From assembly GCA_024640365.1 (NCBI GenBank), contig JAHEFE010000013.1, positions 1 to 64,000 on the forward strand: a stretch of DNA of 64,000 nucleotides. The letters are read 5' to 3'. The DNA is from Woeseiaceae bacterium. GTDB taxonomy: Bacteria; Pseudomonadota; Gammaproteobacteria; Steroidobacterales; Woeseiaceae. Both the position numbers and the translations under genes were made by a program. Below the pieces are notes generated by a model. That model worked only from the letters and a program-made list of their open reading frames with translations. It did not search any database and had not been told where the DNA came from. This document shows, in pieces, positions 1 through 8,335 of this stretch. How positions within the stretch are numbered: the stretch's first letter is position 1; every line of letters starts with the position of its first letter.

Positions 1-1
1 A

Positions 2-139
2 GAGCGCTACAAGGACTGGTATTTGAACGGGGGTTCAGTGGACGGTTATGCCACCCCGGTTATTACGGTTCGCGGAATCGAGGGTGACGTTGCGGTCGCC
101 CCACGTAAGCCCACGCCTCGCAGGTCAACAAGAGAGTGA
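2..139 (+). CDS. C-terminal tail of an upstream gene (partial, unidentified)
   Basis: An open frame enters from the left edge and ends at TGA 137-139, giving about 45 residues rich in Arg and Pro at the end (it includes GGSVDGYATPVITVRG). The stop lies one base before the ATG of the histidine kinase, which argues that it is the end of a real gene co-transcribed with the operon rather than a chance frame. I do not recognise the family. It also argues against starting the kinase at the upstream ATG at 48, which would overlap this frame. Confidence 0.5.
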   Translation, partial: ERYKDWYLNGGSVDGYATPVITVRGIEGDVAVAPRKPTPRRSTRE

Positions 140-140
140 C

Positions 141-1952
141 ATGCACACTAATGATTATGTAAAAATAAACGCTCTTGAACACTGGAGAAACACTATGGGC
201 GGCGAACCCGTCGATGCCTTCGGCACGAGCTGGGCTAAAACGATCAGGTTGATGTCTTCCATGCTAGGTCGTGGTGCTAGCTGTGCCGACGTTATCCTGG
301 CGGCGACGCAAAGCGCCTCGACCATGTTGCCCGGTGACCACATCGTTATAATGACCATAGATGAAAACTGGAAAACGGGTCACGTCATTAATTCCGCTGC
401 GAATGCAGTTGACGCACTAGACAAGGGATTCATCGTACCGATTAACAGCGATTTGCGCAGCACCCTGACCAAGCCCCATCTGACAATCCAGGGAGCCTAT
501 CGAGACCTTAGCAGCCTGGTCGGTGGACACGCCCAGAATCAGATGTCTGACGGTGACCTGGTGGTCTACAAGGTAATGCCCTGTAATGACGCGAGCACCA
601 TAGTGTTGGCGTCGATCACTACGCCAGCTCTTGCGCCTCGAGCGGAAGCATTGCTGGTCGCACTGGCGGAATTGATGGCAGCATTTGGTGCCAGCTATCA
701 CGCCACCTCGTCCCTGGGCAAAAGTATCTCCCACATCGCCAGGGCGAAGTCCGAGTGGGAACATGCGGTTGACTTGCTACCGGACCTGGTTGCCCTGGTC
801 GATCCACAAGGTCATGTAATCCGCATCAATCGAACGATTGAACGTTGGGGTCTGGGTGATGTCAGCAAAGTGCCAGGGGAGATCCTGCACGACATTATGC
901 ACGCGAATTGCCCCTTGCAAGATTGTCCCTTGAATAATGCACTGGTTATGCCTGTCAGTTCACTGGCAGGAAAGATTGATTATCAAGCGACCATCACGGA
1001 CACCGTCCTGGACAGAACGTTGGTCGTGCAAAAACGCTTCATGCTTGACAACCGCAAGAGGGCTGAACATGAATCTCAGGCGCGGGTCATGATTGTGGTC
1101 TCGGATACATCGCCTTTGCATAAAGCGCAGCTGGCATTGAGGAAATTGAATAAGACTCTGGAGGTGCGAGTCACGGACAGGACGGCCGAACTGCAGCAAA
1201 CCAACAAGTCGCTGATCGAGGAAATTGAACGTCGGCGGATCGTAGAGGCGGAAATGAAAGCCTCCTCCGACGACCTGCAGTCCTTGTCTGAACAATTGTT
1301 AAACGTCCAGGAATCCGAAAGGCGGCGCTTGTCGGGTGAATTGCACGACTCCATTGAACAGTCACTGCGCGCGATCAAATATTCGCTGGAGCGAGTGTCG
1401 GTGATAAATGCCGAGTCTGACGTTGGCAATCTGGATATCGAGATCGATAACGTTATCAAGCAAGTCGTAGACTGCATCCGGGAAACTCGCTCGCTGGTAA
1501 CCAGTCTGCGGCCACTGATACTTGACGATATGGGCCCGGCATCGGCGATAAGCTGGCTGTGCAGGCATTTTGCAGATGTTTATCGCGGCATCGAGTTCCG
1601 CGCCGAGCTGTCGTTGGACAACGACGACATACCCGCCTCCCTGGCAACGCCGTTGTACCGGATTATTCAGGAAGGGCTAAACAACGTCGTGAAACATGCA
1701 TCGGCGAGAGCCGTCATTGTCACCGTTGGCATCGAAGGAGATAAGCTCCGGGCCGAAGTTCTCGATGACGGCGTTGGTTTTGATGTTGACGCTGCCGACA
1801 CAGCAAAACTCAGACAGCTGGGTAGTTTCGGACGGTTGGGTATGCGCAGGCGGGCGAGTAACTCCGGCGGCTTGCTTATCTTGAATTCAACCCCGGGTAA
1901 GGGAACGCGTTTGGAAGTCGAATGGGATCTCACGGAGGCGAAGTCGACATGA
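141..1952 (+). CDS. Cytosolic sensor histidine kinase, NarL/UhpB type (GAF-PAS-HisKA_3-HATPase)
   Basis: About 603 residues. No membrane segment is seen, so it probably senses a cytoplasmic signal. The first ~200 residues look GAF-like, followed by a PAS-like domain (LLPDLVALVDPQGHVIRINR) and a coiled coil (VRVTDRTAELQQTNKSLIEE). The HisKA_3 phosphoacceptor box is ESERRRLSGELHDS, with His about residue 402. The HATPase has an N box (EGLNNVVKHA) and a glycine box (DDGVGFD), and ends with a GKGTRLEVEW strand. The start at 141 is chosen because an upstream frame stops at 139; an ATG at 48 would add 31 residues. Its stop overlaps the GspG-like start as ATGA, so the kinase is the first complete gene of the secretion operon. 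The likely partner is the LuxR-type regulator at 12253. The ligand is unknown. Confidence 0.9.
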   Translation: MHTNDYVKINALEHWRNTMGGEPVDAFGTSWAKTIRLMSSMLGRGASCADVILAATQSASTMLPGDHIVIMTIDENWKTGHVINSAANAVDALDKGFIVPINSDLRSTLTKPHLTIQGAYRDLSSLVGGHAQNQMSDGDLVVYKVMPCNDASTIVLASITTPALAPRAEALLVALAELMAAFGASYHATSSLGKSISHIARAKSEWEHAVDLLPDLVALVDPQGHVIRINRTIERWGLGDVSKVPGEILHDIMHANCPLQDCPLNNALVMPVSSLAGKIDYQATITDTVLDRTLVVQKRFMLDNRKRAEHESQARVMIVVSDTSPLHKAQLALRKLNKTLEVRVTDRTAELQQTNKSLIEEIERRRIVEAEMKASSDDLQSLSEQLLNVQESERRRLSGELHDSIEQSLRAIKYSLERVSVINAESDVGNLDIEIDNVIKQVVDCIRETRSLVTSLRPLILDDMGPASAISWLCRHFADVYRGIEFRAELSLDNDDIPASLATPLYRIIQEGLNNVVKHASARAVIVTVGIEGDKLRAEVLDDGVGFDVDAADTAKLRQLGSFGRLGMRRRASNSGGLLILNSTPGKGTRLEVEWDLTEAKST

Positions 1953-2374
1953 TGTGCGCAAACACAAGAAACAAATCACACGGATTCACTCTGCTGGAAT
2001 TGCTGGTAGTGATGGTGATTATCGGTTTGCTGGCCGGTCTGGTCGGACCGCGTTATTTCAAACAAGTGGGCAAATCACAGAGCAAGGTAGCGGCGGCACA
2101 AATTGACGCACTGGACAAGTCACTGGTGCAATTCCGGTTGGATGTAGACCGATTTCCTACGACAGAGGAAGGACTTGCCGCACTGAATGTCGCGCCGCCC
2201 GATGCTCCGAACTGGGACGGTCCTTATTTAAAGAAAGAAGTTCCGAACGATCCGTGGGGTCGTCCTTACATTTACGCTGAACCCGGTGAGCATGGCGACT
2301 TTGACCTGTCCACCCTGGGTAAAGATGCGCGTCCCGGCGGCACTGCCGAGAACGCAGACATTACCAACTGGTAG
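1949..2374 (+). CDS. gspG: GspG-type major pseudopilin
   Basis: About 141 residues, the usual size for GspG. A short basic leader is followed by the prepilin peptidase site G/FTLLELLVVMVIIG, with Glu at mature position 5, and a hydrophobic N-terminal helix. The body carries the family features PTTEEGLAAL, PNDPWGRPY and a C-terminal GGTAENADITNW, the region that binds calcium in known GspG proteins. ATG 1949 overlaps the kinase stop as ATGA and has GGAGG upstream; ATG 1952 is an alternative. It should form the shaft of the pseudopilus. It is the most canonical T2SS protein in the cluster. Confidence 0.93.
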   Translation: MMCANTRNKSHGFTLLELLVVMVIIGLLAGLVGPRYFKQVGKSQSKVAAAQIDALDKSLVQFRLDVDRFPTTEEGLAALNVAPPDAPNWDGPYLKKEVPNDPWGRPYIYAEPGEHGDFDLSTLGKDARPGGTAENADITNW

Positions 2375-2380
2375 CCACGC

Positions 2381-3562
2381 ATGCGTTTCCGAATCAAAGC
2401 CATCGACAACAGCCTTGCGGTCAGCATTTACCACATCGACGCGCTGAACGAGGGCGAGGCACGCATACAAATCGCCGAGCGCGGCATGCAGATCATTTCC
2501 ATGGCTCGCGATCTGCGCCTGGGCAGCCTGAGGCGGAAACGGTTTCCACTGGTTCTGTTTAGCCAGGAATTGGTGGCCTTGCTGGATGCCGGTCTGTCCC
2601 TGGTTGAGGCAATCGACACGCTGGCAGAAAAAGAACAAAACGCGGGCACTCGCCGCGCGCTGGATCAGATTCGGGCCCGGCTGATGGAGGGCAAGACGCT
2701 TTCGTTTGCCTTGCGAGAAATTCCTGATGCCTTTCCATCTCTGTATGTGGCGACTATCAGCGCCAGCGAAAAAACCGGTGCTATTCGCGAGGCGGTCACG
2801 CGCTTCGTCAATTACCAGACTCGGGTTGACCTGCTCCGCAAAAAAGTCGTTAGCGCATCGATTTATCCAGCACTGCTGTGCTCGGTAGGCGTGCTGGTCA
2901 CGTTGTTCCTGGTGGGTTTCGTCGTTCCCCGGTTTAGCAGTATTTACCAGGACCTGGGTACTGCAGTCCCGGCCTCTTCACGCTTGATGATGCAGTGGGG
3001 TCAATTCCTGAACGACCATGGCATGCTGGCATTTGCCGGCTTTGTACTAGTCGCGGCGGCTACAAGTTATGGAGCATCCAGACCCGCATTTCGATCTTTT
3101 GTGGGCCGAGCAATGACCCGGATCCCCGCCATAGGCGGTCAGGTGTTTACCTACCAACTGGCACGATTTTACCGGACCGCCGGCATGCTGCTCAGGGGCG
3201 GAACGCCTGCGGTAACCGCAATGAAAATGTCCGCTGGCTTGCTCAGCGAAGGGCTGAAGCCAAATCTGGAACGGGCTATTCGCCAGGTGCAAGAAGGACA
3301 ATCGCTAACCGTCGCACTGGAAGGAAACGGGCTGACCACAGCGGTGAGCGCAAGAATGCTACGCGTAGGTGAACGCAGTGGAAACATGGGTGAAATGCTA
3401 GAGAGAATTGCCGAGTTTTACGATGAAGAACTCGATCGGGCCGTGGATATTCTATCCCGCCTGATTGAGCCGGTCCTGATGCTGGTCATCGGTCTGGTCA
3501 TCGGCTTTGTGGTGGTACTCATGTATTTTCCGATATTTGAACTTGCAGGGAGTATTCAGTAA
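2381..3562 (+). CDS. gspF: GspF/PilC-type inner-membrane platform protein
   Basis: 393 residues with the two-fold GspF architecture: two cytoplasmic helical domains (the first around LVLFSQELVALLDAGLSL, the second around YQLARFYRTAGMLLRGG), each followed by a hydrophobic segment, and a final membrane helix (LMLVIGLVIGFVVVLMYFP). In this family the protein connects the assembly ATPase to pseudopilus growth in the inner membrane. It starts 6 nt after gspG, and its TAA overlaps the gspE ATG by one base. The N-terminal ~55 residues are a small domain like that of GspF rather than PilC. Confidence 0.92.
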   Translation: MRFRIKAIDNSLAVSIYHIDALNEGEARIQIAERGMQIISMARDLRLGSLRRKRFPLVLFSQELVALLDAGLSLVEAIDTLAEKEQNAGTRRALDQIRARLMEGKTLSFALREIPDAFPSLYVATISASEKTGAIREAVTRFVNYQTRVDLLRKKVVSASIYPALLCSVGVLVTLFLVGFVVPRFSSIYQDLGTAVPASSRLMMQWGQFLNDHGMLAFAGFVLVAAATSYGASRPAFRSFVGRAMTRIPAIGGQVFTYQLARFYRTAGMLLRGGTPAVTAMKMSAGLLSEGLKPNLERAIRQVQEGQSLTVALEGNGLTTAVSARMLRVGERSGNMGEMLERIAEFYDEELDRAVDILSRLIEPVLMLVIGLVIGFVVVLMYFPIFELAGSIQ

Positions 3563-5829
3563 TGGCTCGGGACGCGATTCAACGCGCATTAAGACGCCAG
3601 GCGGCTGCCATGCAAATGGCCAAGGTCGCTGACAAGGTCGTCGGGATTCACCGCCTCGCAGAGACCGCAAGTGCGACCGAGTCCGCGCTCGGGGATAAGG
3701 CAACCTGGAGACAAAAGCTCGCTAGCGTGGAACAGTCCAACAAGATGGAGAGACTCGCCAGTATGGCCGAGACCAAAGGAATGGAAGACCTCGACAAGAT
3801 GACCGAAAACACCGGGTTGCCACAGGACGCGGAGTTTACGACCACCTCCGTGTTGAATAAAACAACCGGTAGGAATACTGGATTCAACGACGACCCCCAG
3901 GAAACCGCAGTGTTGCCGAAAGCAGCCTGGGCTATGGAGGTTGTTGATGCCATCCACGCACTGGAAACTGATCTGGAACGCCAAAACCGGCAGGCATTAG
4001 AAGTAGACGACGGGATTGCAGTCCGCGAGCCTGGCCCTGGCGATCAGGCCGAGTCTACCGAGGCGGAATCGATTGTTGCGAAAGTATCGGTCTCGGCTGT
4101 GGCAGCCGACATCGATCTTTTGTCTGCGGCAGCGGAGCCGATGCTTGCCAATCAGGAAGCACCGGTACTCCCCATTGATGTTCACGAAGTTGAAGAGTTT
4201 ATTGCCACTCTGGCCGATGATCGACAAGACATTCTGGAAGCGCTCTACGAAAATTTTGAGGGTCGTGAGGCCGCCCTGCCCGGGATACTCGGCGAACTAT
4301 TTGGATATCCTGCCGCTGGCAGTCGGCAGATCATGTCGCTGGAGGCGAATGTTGCGCTCCTTAGTCTGAACCAGTCGCGGGACCGGCAATGCGTTATTGT
4401 CGGAGAATCTACGTCGCTAACCGTGTTGTTCTGCAATCCCTTTGATGAGGAATTACGCGCCTGGCTGGAATCGCTGTTGCAAGCCGATTTGAACTGGATT
4501 CTTGTGTCCCCAGGTGATCTTAACGCCTACATATCTCGTAGGGAGCAAGGTACCAAAGCCATGGACTCGGTGGTGCAAACTACCGGTGGCAAAATCGATG
4601 CCGGGCAGGAGCTTGATGCTCTTTCGCTGGCGTCCATCAGCCAGGATTCGAGCCCGGTGGTGAAATTGGTCCACTCCACCCTGTATGACGCATTACGCGC
4701 AGGCGCCAGCGACATTCATATCGAAACCGGCAACGCCGCTCTGGAAATACGTTACCGCATTGACGGTGTGTTAATGCACGTGGCATCGGTGACCGATCCA
4801 GACATTGCGGAGCAGGTAATCTCCCGGGTGAAGGTGATGTCCGAGCTGGACATTGCGGAACGCAGAATTCCCCAGGACGGAAGATTTAAAAGCGCCTATG
4901 ACGGACGACCCATCGATTTCCGCGTGTCAATTATGCCCAGCTCTTTCGGCGAAGATGCCGTGCTGCGTGTTCTCGACAAGCAAGCGGTCACCGCACAGAT
5001 GACCGAGCTGACGCTGGGCAGCCTGGGCTTTGCCGACAGTATGATTGGCGCCTTGCGGAAACTCAGCGAGCGTCCCTACGGCATGTTGCTGGTTACCGGA
5101 CCGACCGGCAGCGGCAAGACGACGACCCTGTATGCGGCGCTATCGGAAACCAACAGCGGCACCGGAAAAGTCGTCACCATTGAAGACCCGGTGGAATATG
5201 AACTGCCAGGGGTGTTGCAGATTCCCGTAAACGAGAAAAAGGGCCTGACCTTTGCACGAGGGCTGCGTTCGATACTCAGGCACGATCCCGACAAAATCAT
5301 GGTGGGTGAGATTCGTGATCCGGAGACCGCCCAGATCGCCATTCAATCCGCCCTCACCGGCCATCTCGTTTTCACAACGGTCCACGCAAATAACGTATTT
5401 GATGTCCTAAGCCGTTTTACCCACATGGGAGTGGATCCATACAGTTTCGTATCAGCACTGAACGGCATTCTTGCGCAGCGATTACTCAGAGTCGTGTGCA
5501 GTAAATGTGCCGAAAAAATCGTACCGACGACCGCGATGCTGGAGGCCACCGGCGAATCGTTAGAGGTAGCCAAGTCATTCAACTGGAAGGCCGGACGTGG
5601 TTGCAGCGAATGCCGTGGCACCGGTTACAAGGGTCGTAGGGCGGTCGGTGAATTACTGGTGCTAAGTGATGAGTTGCGTGAAGCCATCGTGGAACGAGTG
5701 CCTGTGCGGCAGTTGAAAGAACTTGCCAGGAAAGAGGGTCTCAAATCCATTAGTCATGCTGCCATGGACATGGTACGCGAAGGTCTTACTACCATAGAGG
5801 AGGTGAATCGTGTCACTACTATGGCGTGA
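3562..5829 (+). CDS. gspE: GspE/PilB-type assembly ATPase with a long N-terminal extension
   Basis: 755 residues, against roughly 500-570 for typical GspE or PilB. The C-terminal half is a standard secretion ATPase: Walker A GPTGSGKT at about 513-520, the Asp-box and Walker B region (RSILRHDPDKIMVGEIRD), a His box (LVFTTVHANN), and the tetracysteine zinc site C646-x2-C649 and C681-x2-C684. It should power pseudopilus extension from the cytoplasm. The first ~200 residues are charged, helical and low in complexity, with no family I recognise. Residues ~210-330 may be a divergent GspE N1/MshEN-like domain. It starts one base into the gspF stop and overlaps the next gene by 20 nt. Confidence 0.92.
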   Translation: MARDAIQRALRRQAAAMQMAKVADKVVGIHRLAETASATESALGDKATWRQKLASVEQSNKMERLASMAETKGMEDLDKMTENTGLPQDAEFTTTSVLNKTTGRNTGFNDDPQETAVLPKAAWAMEVVDAIHALETDLERQNRQALEVDDGIAVREPGPGDQAESTEAESIVAKVSVSAVAADIDLLSAAAEPMLANQEAPVLPIDVHEVEEFIATLADDRQDILEALYENFEGREAALPGILGELFGYPAAGSRQIMSLEANVALLSLNQSRDRQCVIVGESTSLTVLFCNPFDEELRAWLESLLQADLNWILVSPGDLNAYISRREQGTKAMDSVVQTTGGKIDAGQELDALSLASISQDSSPVVKLVHSTLYDALRAGASDIHIETGNAALEIRYRIDGVLMHVASVTDPDIAEQVISRVKVMSELDIAERRIPQDGRFKSAYDGRPIDFRVSIMPSSFGEDAVLRVLDKQAVTAQMTELTLGSLGFADSMIGALRKLSERPYGMLLVTGPTGSGKTTTLYAALSETNSGTGKVVTIEDPVEYELPGVLQIPVNEKKGLTFARGLRSILRHDPDKIMVGEIRDPETAQIAIQSALTGHLVFTTVHANNVFDVLSRFTHMGVDPYSFVSALNGILAQRLLRVVCSKCAEKIVPTTAMLEATGESLEVAKSFNWKAGRGCSECRGTGYKGRRAVGELLVLSDELREAIVERVPVRQLKELARKEGLKSISHAAMDMVREGLTTIEEVNRVTTMA

Positions 5830-6625
5830 TGAGATCGGCGCGTTCCTGGGGCCCCGCGGCATCGTGCTGGCGCGTATGCGGCGTGGCATCAGGACCAAGT
5901 GCATGATCGAAAACTTTCTGCGCCTGGAACCCGCGCATGGCTCGAACTGGGAACCGGCCATCGACGCTTTCCGGCAACACCTTGAAGACCAGCGCTGGCA
6001 TGATGCCAACGTGCGGCTCGTGATTTCGGATAGTTGGGCGCATTACGGCCTTATGCCCTGGTCGCGGGAGCTCGGACGCGATGCCGAACGCCTGACCCAT
6101 GCCCGCCTTATTTTGAAAAAAACCCATGGCGACAAAGTGGATGAGTGGACGGTGAGCATTAGCGAGTCGTTACCGGGTACGCCATCAGTTATCAGCGCGC
6201 TGCCAACAGCCCTGATTGATGAATTAAATTCGATTAGCGCGGCCAGCCGGTTGAGACTGATTTCACTGCAGCCCAATTTGATCGTGTCCTATAACAGTTG
6301 GCGCAAGAATCTTGATGCAGCAACGTCCTGGTTTGCCCTGGTTGATGACGGATTATTATCTGCAATGCACATCACGGACGGACGCTGCGATGGTATTCGA
6401 TCGGTGCGCTGCAGCGCCGACTGGGCGGTCGAGATGCAAAGGATGCAGTCGATGTGGCGTCTGGCCCGGGGCAACTCAGCGGCCGGACCGGTGTATGTCG
6501 ATGTACCGATCAGCTTGCGCAAGCAGGCTGAACACGACAATTCAAATCTGGTTTATCTTGAAGCCGACAGAAAACCGCAAAACGCGGGCGATCGGGTTTC
6601 CATACTTAAGGCGGCAAGTTTATGA
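5810..6625 (+). CDS. PilM/GspL-like cytoplasmic-domain protein
   Basis: 271 residues, starting at GTG 5810 behind a strong AGAGGAGG and inside the end of gspE. No membrane segment is seen. The position between the ATPase and a single-span protein, and the actin-like fold suggested by an opening stretch DEIGAFLGPRGIVLARM, match the place of PilM, MshI or the cytoplasmic half of GspL. Sequence similarity is too weak for me to name it. The expected role is linking GspE to the periplasmic alignment proteins encoded next. It overlaps the following gene by 4 nt. Confidence 0.6.
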   Translation: MSLLWRDEIGAFLGPRGIVLARMRRGIRTKCMIENFLRLEPAHGSNWEPAIDAFRQHLEDQRWHDANVRLVISDSWAHYGLMPWSRELGRDAERLTHARLILKKTHGDKVDEWTVSISESLPGTPSVISALPTALIDELNSISAASRLRLISLQPNLIVSYNSWRKNLDAATSWFALVDDGLLSAMHITDGRCDGIRSVRCSADWAVEMQRMQSMWRLARGNSAAGPVYVDVPISLRKQAEHDNSNLVYLEADRKPQNAGDRVSILKAASL

Positions 6626-7146
6626 TGCCCGCGCGTATCGAACTGGATTTCGGACCCGGCCGTCGGGGGATCTCCGTCGCCGGAGTACTGGTGTTGCTGG
6701 CCGGCATCGGCGTGGCCTATTTCACCTTCAGCGATTACCGCGATTCACGCATTCAATCAGAACTGCTGGAAATGAATATCGCCCGCTACGAGAGTCGGTC
6801 GAATTCCGAGCGCAGTGAAAAAGACGCCGTCAAGCCAGCGGTGGTAGTGGCGGCAAAAACCCGTCTGGGCACACCATGGTCGAAACTGCTCGATGATCTG
6901 GAGGCTGCCGGGATCGATTCCTCCGGTGAGGTGGCGTTGTTGGAAGTTGCGCCAGACCTGGAAAAAGGGAAAGTTAGAATCTCAGGCGAAGCCCGAACGT
7001 TGGTTGCTGCACTGGACTATGTGGCCCGGCTGCAAGAAGCCGGTTCGGTGGTAAATCCGCAGCTGGAAAGGCACGAAGTACGTACCGCGGATAGAGAGCG
7101 ACCGGTGGAATTTGTTATGTCCGCTACGTGGAAGGTAACCCTGTGA
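6622..7146 (+). CDS. PilN/GspL-C-like single-span inner-membrane protein
   Basis: 174 residues. A short basic N-terminus is followed by one membrane helix (GVLVLLAGIGVAYFTF), a short coiled coil, and a periplasmic ferredoxin-like region (WSKLLDDLEAAGIDSSGEVALLEV, then an ARTLVAALDYVARLQ helix). This is the layout of PilN and of the periplasmic half of GspL. ATG 6622 overlaps the preceding stop as ATGA (a second ATG follows at 6625). Together with the gene before it, it would reconstitute a split GspL, as in the PilM-PilN pair. Confidence 0.65.
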   Translation: MMPARIELDFGPGRRGISVAGVLVLLAGIGVAYFTFSDYRDSRIQSELLEMNIARYESRSNSERSEKDAVKPAVVVAAKTRLGTPWSKLLDDLEAAGIDSSGEVALLEVAPDLEKGKVRISGEARTLVAALDYVARLQEAGSVVNPQLERHEVRTADRERPVEFVMSATWKVTL

Positions 7147-7787
7147 GTAATTCAAAATCAATTCAAGTCAGTGAAAGAACCAAGCACGCAACGTTGCCGG
7201 TAGAACGGAAAATGTCGCTACCAAATTTGTTGCGTGATAGCGCTGACAGCGTCGTCCCAGTCGTGTTCCTGGGTGTGAAACGCATTGGCAAAGTGGGCAT
7301 TGTCGGGATATCGCTGTGCATTTTCAGTCTCGTCATGTTTCTCTCAAATACGCTTCCGCTGCGAGACCAGGTCGCGTCACAAACAATGGATCTGGAGCAG
7401 GCCCGGTCGGCCGAGACCCAGCACCAGGGCACCAACCCGCAAGGAACTCCGCAAGACCAGGCCAGCGCCTTCAAGCGCAGCTTGCCAACAGGTAATGACA
7501 CGCCGCAAATCCTCGGCAGCCTGGTTGCGGTAGCGGCGGCCTCGGGCGTTACCCTTGAAAGAGGCGACTACGCCTACATCGTACCGGCCGCAGGTGAGAT
7601 AGGTCGTTATCAGATATCCCTGCCTGTAACGGGCAGCTATTCACAGATTCGACAGTTTATTGAGAACGCGCTTGCCGCCGTACCGGCCATGGCGCTGGAA
7701 AAACTGCGGTTTGAACGTAAAAGTGTGTCAGACCCGGTAATCGCGGCGGAGCTTCAATTCTCGGTAATGCTCGGAGACATGTTATGA
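7143..7787 (+). CDS. PilO/GspM-like inner-membrane protein
   Basis: About 214 residues. A ~50-residue cytoplasmic stretch precedes one membrane helix (KVGIVGISLCIFSLVMFL). A periplasmic ferredoxin-like domain follows (LGSLVAVAAASGVTLERGDY, YQISLPVTGSYSQIRQFIE), which is characteristic of PilO and GspM. The start is placed at GTG 7143, which overlaps the previous stop as GTGA and has GGAAGG upstream; GTG 7128 would add five residues. It should dimerise with the PilN-like protein in the periplasmic alignment complex. Confidence 0.72.
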   Translation: MSNSKSIQVSERTKHATLPVERKMSLPNLLRDSADSVVPVVFLGVKRIGKVGIVGISLCIFSLVMFLSNTLPLRDQVASQTMDLEQARSAETQHQGTNPQGTPQDQASAFKRSLPTGNDTPQILGSLVAVAAASGVTLERGDYAYIVPAAGEIGRYQISLPVTGSYSQIRQFIENALAAVPAMALEKLRFERKSVSDPVIAAELQFSVMLGDML

Positions 7788-8335
7788 ACTTGATGCTCAC
7801 GGGAACGGTCCCGAAAAAACTTGCAGGTAAGGGCAGATTGCTCGCACTGTGCGGGTTGCTGGCCCTGGTCATCGCGGCCATCACGGTAGTGCCGGCCGAA
7901 CCCGGGGAAACCGCAGAGACGAAAGAAATTACGGTTGCGATATCGACAGTGGCGGTCAACGAGAATGGCGCCCAGGCGCAAGACTACGCCGTGCTACCGG
8001 CGCGGCCAAGGCACACCGGTGGCAACGCCGATTTATTTAACAAGCAATCCTGGTACACGCCCCCTCCTCCGGCCCCACAGGTGAAAAGGAAGACGCGGAT
8101 GGTTGCACGATCAACACCTACAGCGCCACCCTTGCCATACACCTTAATGGGCAGTTATGAACAGGAAGACAAGACCTTGTACTTCCTGGTAAAGGGTGAC
8201 CGTGTTTTCGACGCCAAAGAAGGCGACGTCCTTGAAGGAACCTATCGCGTCGACGGCGTGAGTAATGGGCAGCTTAAGTTCACTTATTTACCACTAGATA
8301 TCAGCCAGGAAATTCGACTAGGTACCCCCCAATGA
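7784..8335 (+). CDS. PilP/GspC-like inner-membrane protein
   Basis: 183 residues with one N-terminal membrane segment (LLALCGLLALVIAAITVV), a Pro-rich linker (YTPPPPAPQVKRK) and a small C-terminal beta domain (PYTLMGSYEQEDKTLYFLVKGD, ending PLDISQEIRLG). This corresponds to the homology-region domain of GspC or PilP that contacts the first domains of the secretin. It overlaps its neighbours as ATGA on both sides. It is smaller than GspC (~270 residues) and has no PDZ domain, so the PilP-type role is more likely. Confidence 0.65.
   Translation: MNLMLTGTVPKKLAGKGRLLALCGLLALVIAAITVVPAEPGETAETKEITVAISTVAVNENGAQAQDYAVLPARPRHTGGNADLFNKQSWYTPPPPAPQVKRKTRMVARSTPTAPPLPYTLMGSYEQEDKTLYFLVKGDRVFDAKEGDVLEGTYRVDGVSNGQLKFTYLPLDISQEIRLGTPQ

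Noticed and set aside
48-140. Upstream in-frame extension of the histidine kinase
   Set aside because: Another frame from the left edge ends at 139, one base before ATG 141, with a better fit for a real gene end; the extra 31 residues look like translated overlap.
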